From the NCBI GenBank assembly GCA_003539375.1, contig DPPH01000187.1, positions 1 through 7,635 of the forward strand: DNA of 7,635 bases. Reading direction: 5' to 3'. Positions 6,688 to 7,635 of this stretch are shown here, piece by piece. The position numbers and the translations under genes are program-made. The notes under the pieces were generated by a model. It worked only from the letters and a program-made list of their open reading frames with translations. It was not told the DNA's origin and searched no databases. The DNA is from Clostridiales bacterium (GTDB taxonomy: Bacteria > Bacillota > Clostridia > Tissierellales > Dethiosulfatibacteraceae). Each line of letters starts with the position of its first letter. The first letter of the stretch is position 1.

Positions 6688-7635
6688 AATTAATTTTATA
6701 GTAAAAATTACCTTCGTTTATATATAGAGTCAGTTCATCTTCATATTCAATGTATCTAAATCCATTTTCATATAATATGTTTGATGTCTCACCTTTATGT
6801 ACTACTATTACTTCACTATCATTACCAAAAGCCTGTTCCATTAACTTCACAAATCCATTGTATTCATTTTGGTTTAAATTTTCAATAGGATTGTCCATAT
6901 TTATCACTATTTTTTTGTTGTTTTCCAAAGATAATTCTTTTATATCCTCAATGCTACCTAATATGCTACCATCTTCAATCATTAGTTCGTAATAGATTAA
7001 GTTTCTTTGGTTATTTTCGTAAGTTTCTTGACTATCATCTAAATACATTTTCTCATCTATAAATTCTAATTTATTGTTATATGTCTCAGGGACTGCTTTA
7101 TATTTATCTTCATACTTAGATTTTTCTATTTCATTATCCCCATTGGTTTTTTCTGGATATAGAAGTTTTAAATCATCTAAATAAATGCTGCCTGAGTCCT
7201 TCATATCGTCATATATTTCTGCAATATATATATTTTGAAGCTTAATAGGGTACTTAATTTCTGATGGTATTCTTGCTGTTACTTCTTTCCAACCTGTCCA
7301 ATTTACTTTTTCAGCAAAATCAATCTTATGCATATTCCCGTCGGCATCAATGACTCTAGTTCTTAGCCAGTGGTTTTTCTCATCACCAAAGACGCTTAGA
7401 TTAAGGGCAGTAGGCTCTCCAGGAAGTTCAAGACCATCTTCACCGAAATTCACAAAGGCAATTGCTTGGTCTCCATCTACCATACTTGTGAAGTCGTAAT
7501 TTAGTTTTAGAGAACTGCTTCCTTCTACTGATTCTGATTCTAATACCATATTCCCTCCTGAACCTTCAGGATACTCTTCATATCTTAAGTTTTCTAAATC
7601 TTCAAATCCGAAAAAAGTCTCTTCTTCATATCCAA
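6686..7635 (-). CDS. C-terminal part of a probable secreted phosphodiester-glycosidase-like protein (5' end outside window)
   Basis: The frame stays open for 28 codons upstream of the first ATG (7549) to the window edge, so 315 residues are the C-terminal part of a longer protein. Numbered from the first whole codon in the window, residues about 9-160 form a beta-rich, jelly-roll/CBM-like region: FEDLENLRYEEYP, then LNYDFT, NHWLRTRVIDADG, VNWTGWKEVTARIP and SGSIYLDDLKLLYP. From memory, this pattern is found after the catalytic domain of clostridial phosphodiester glycosidase (NAGPA-like) surface proteins; that domain would lie outside the window, so the enzyme call is inference. A charged linker (about 161-190) leads to a C-terminal alpha/beta segment (about 191-315; KKIVINMDNPIENL, SEVIVVHKGE, GFRYIEYEDELTLYI) that I cannot assign confidently. 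No membrane segment or wall anchor is visible in this part. It sits 7 nt upstream of the cyclo-ligase gene, probably on one mRNA. Confidence 0.7.
   Translation of the reverse strand, partial: GYEEETFFGFEDLENLRYEEYPEGSGGNMVLESESVEGSSSLKLNYDFTSMVDGDQAIAFVNFGEDGLELPGEPTALNLSVFGDEKNHWLRTRVIDADGNMHKIDFAEKVNWTGWKEVTARIPSEIKYPIKLQNIYIAEIYDDMKDSGSIYLDDLKLLYPEKTNGDNEIEKSKYEDKYKAVPETYNNKLEFIDEKMYLDDSQETYENNQRNLIYYELMIEDGSILGSIEDIKELSLENNKKIVINMDNPIENLNQNEYNGFVKLMEQAFGNDSEVIVVHKGETSNILYENGFRYIEYEDELTLYINEGNFYYKIN

Noticed and set aside
1819..6992. Other short plus-strand open frames (71-80 residues) opposite the regulator, ftsH, hpt, cyclo-ligase and the partial gene.
   Set aside because: Each lies antisense to a well-supported gene, lacks a Shine-Dalgarno sequence and has no recognisable domain.
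7460..7563. The ATG at 7549 as the start of a 287-residue gene, because AGGAGG lies 4 nt before it.
   Set aside because: The frame is open from the ATG to the window edge, and the upstream residues (FEDLENLRYEEYP) look like the first strand of the same jelly-roll domain. The Shine-Dalgarno-like bases are explained as codons for Gly-Ser-Gly-Gly.
1..7635. Mobile elements, CRISPR repeats, tRNA genes or a novel defence-type system.
   Set aside because: No transposase or recombinase, no regularly spaced repeats, no tRNA-like cloverleaf and no unexplained gene of useful size were seen. Gene density is high and the content is housekeeping.

Overview
The window is ordinary chromosomal DNA from a low-GC, AT-rich Gram-positive bacterium. 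An anaerobic Bacillota of the Clostridia/Tissierellia type fits best. The reasons are the A/T-ending codon use, purine-rich GGAGG-type ribosome sites, short U-tailed hairpin terminators, the conserved tilS-hpt-ftsH order and a secreted-type protein like those of clostridia. Genus cannot be fixed from this sequence alone. Every convincing gene lies on the minus strand, so the window is best read from right to left.

Right end (7635 to about 6090): the C-terminal part of a protein whose N-terminus lies beyond the window. It has a jelly-roll/CBM-like region resembling the accessory region of clostridial phosphodiester-glycosidase-type surface proteins. It is followed after 7 nt by 5-formyltetrahydrofolate cyclo-ligase. 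The unit ends at a hairpin terminator whose loop contains the cyclo-ligase stop codon.

Middle (about 6075 to 2161): a well-formed extended -10 promoter starts tilS (tRNA-Ile lysidine synthase), followed after 1 nt by hpt (hypoxanthine phosphoribosyltransferase). A second promoter of the same architecture, just beyond the hpt stop, drives ftsH (membrane AAA+ zinc protease). The ftsH gene ends at a strong 10-bp-stem terminator. This is the classic Bacillota housekeeping neighbourhood: translation fidelity, purine salvage and membrane proteostasis.

Left end (about 2160 to 1): a two-component system with a VanR-like OmpR/PhoB response regulator and a VanS-like membrane histidine kinase. The kinase probably starts at a TTG inside the last codons of the regulator, and the unit ends at a perfect 20-nt palindrome at the window edge. 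No vancomycin-resistance genes, or any other target genes, are visible.

I found no mobile element, CRISPR array, tRNA, rRNA, riboswitch or toxin-antitoxin module. All intergenic gaps are under 120 nt and are accounted for by promoters, ribosome sites and terminators. No previously undescribed system can be supported here; the findings are modest regulatory and protein-level points.
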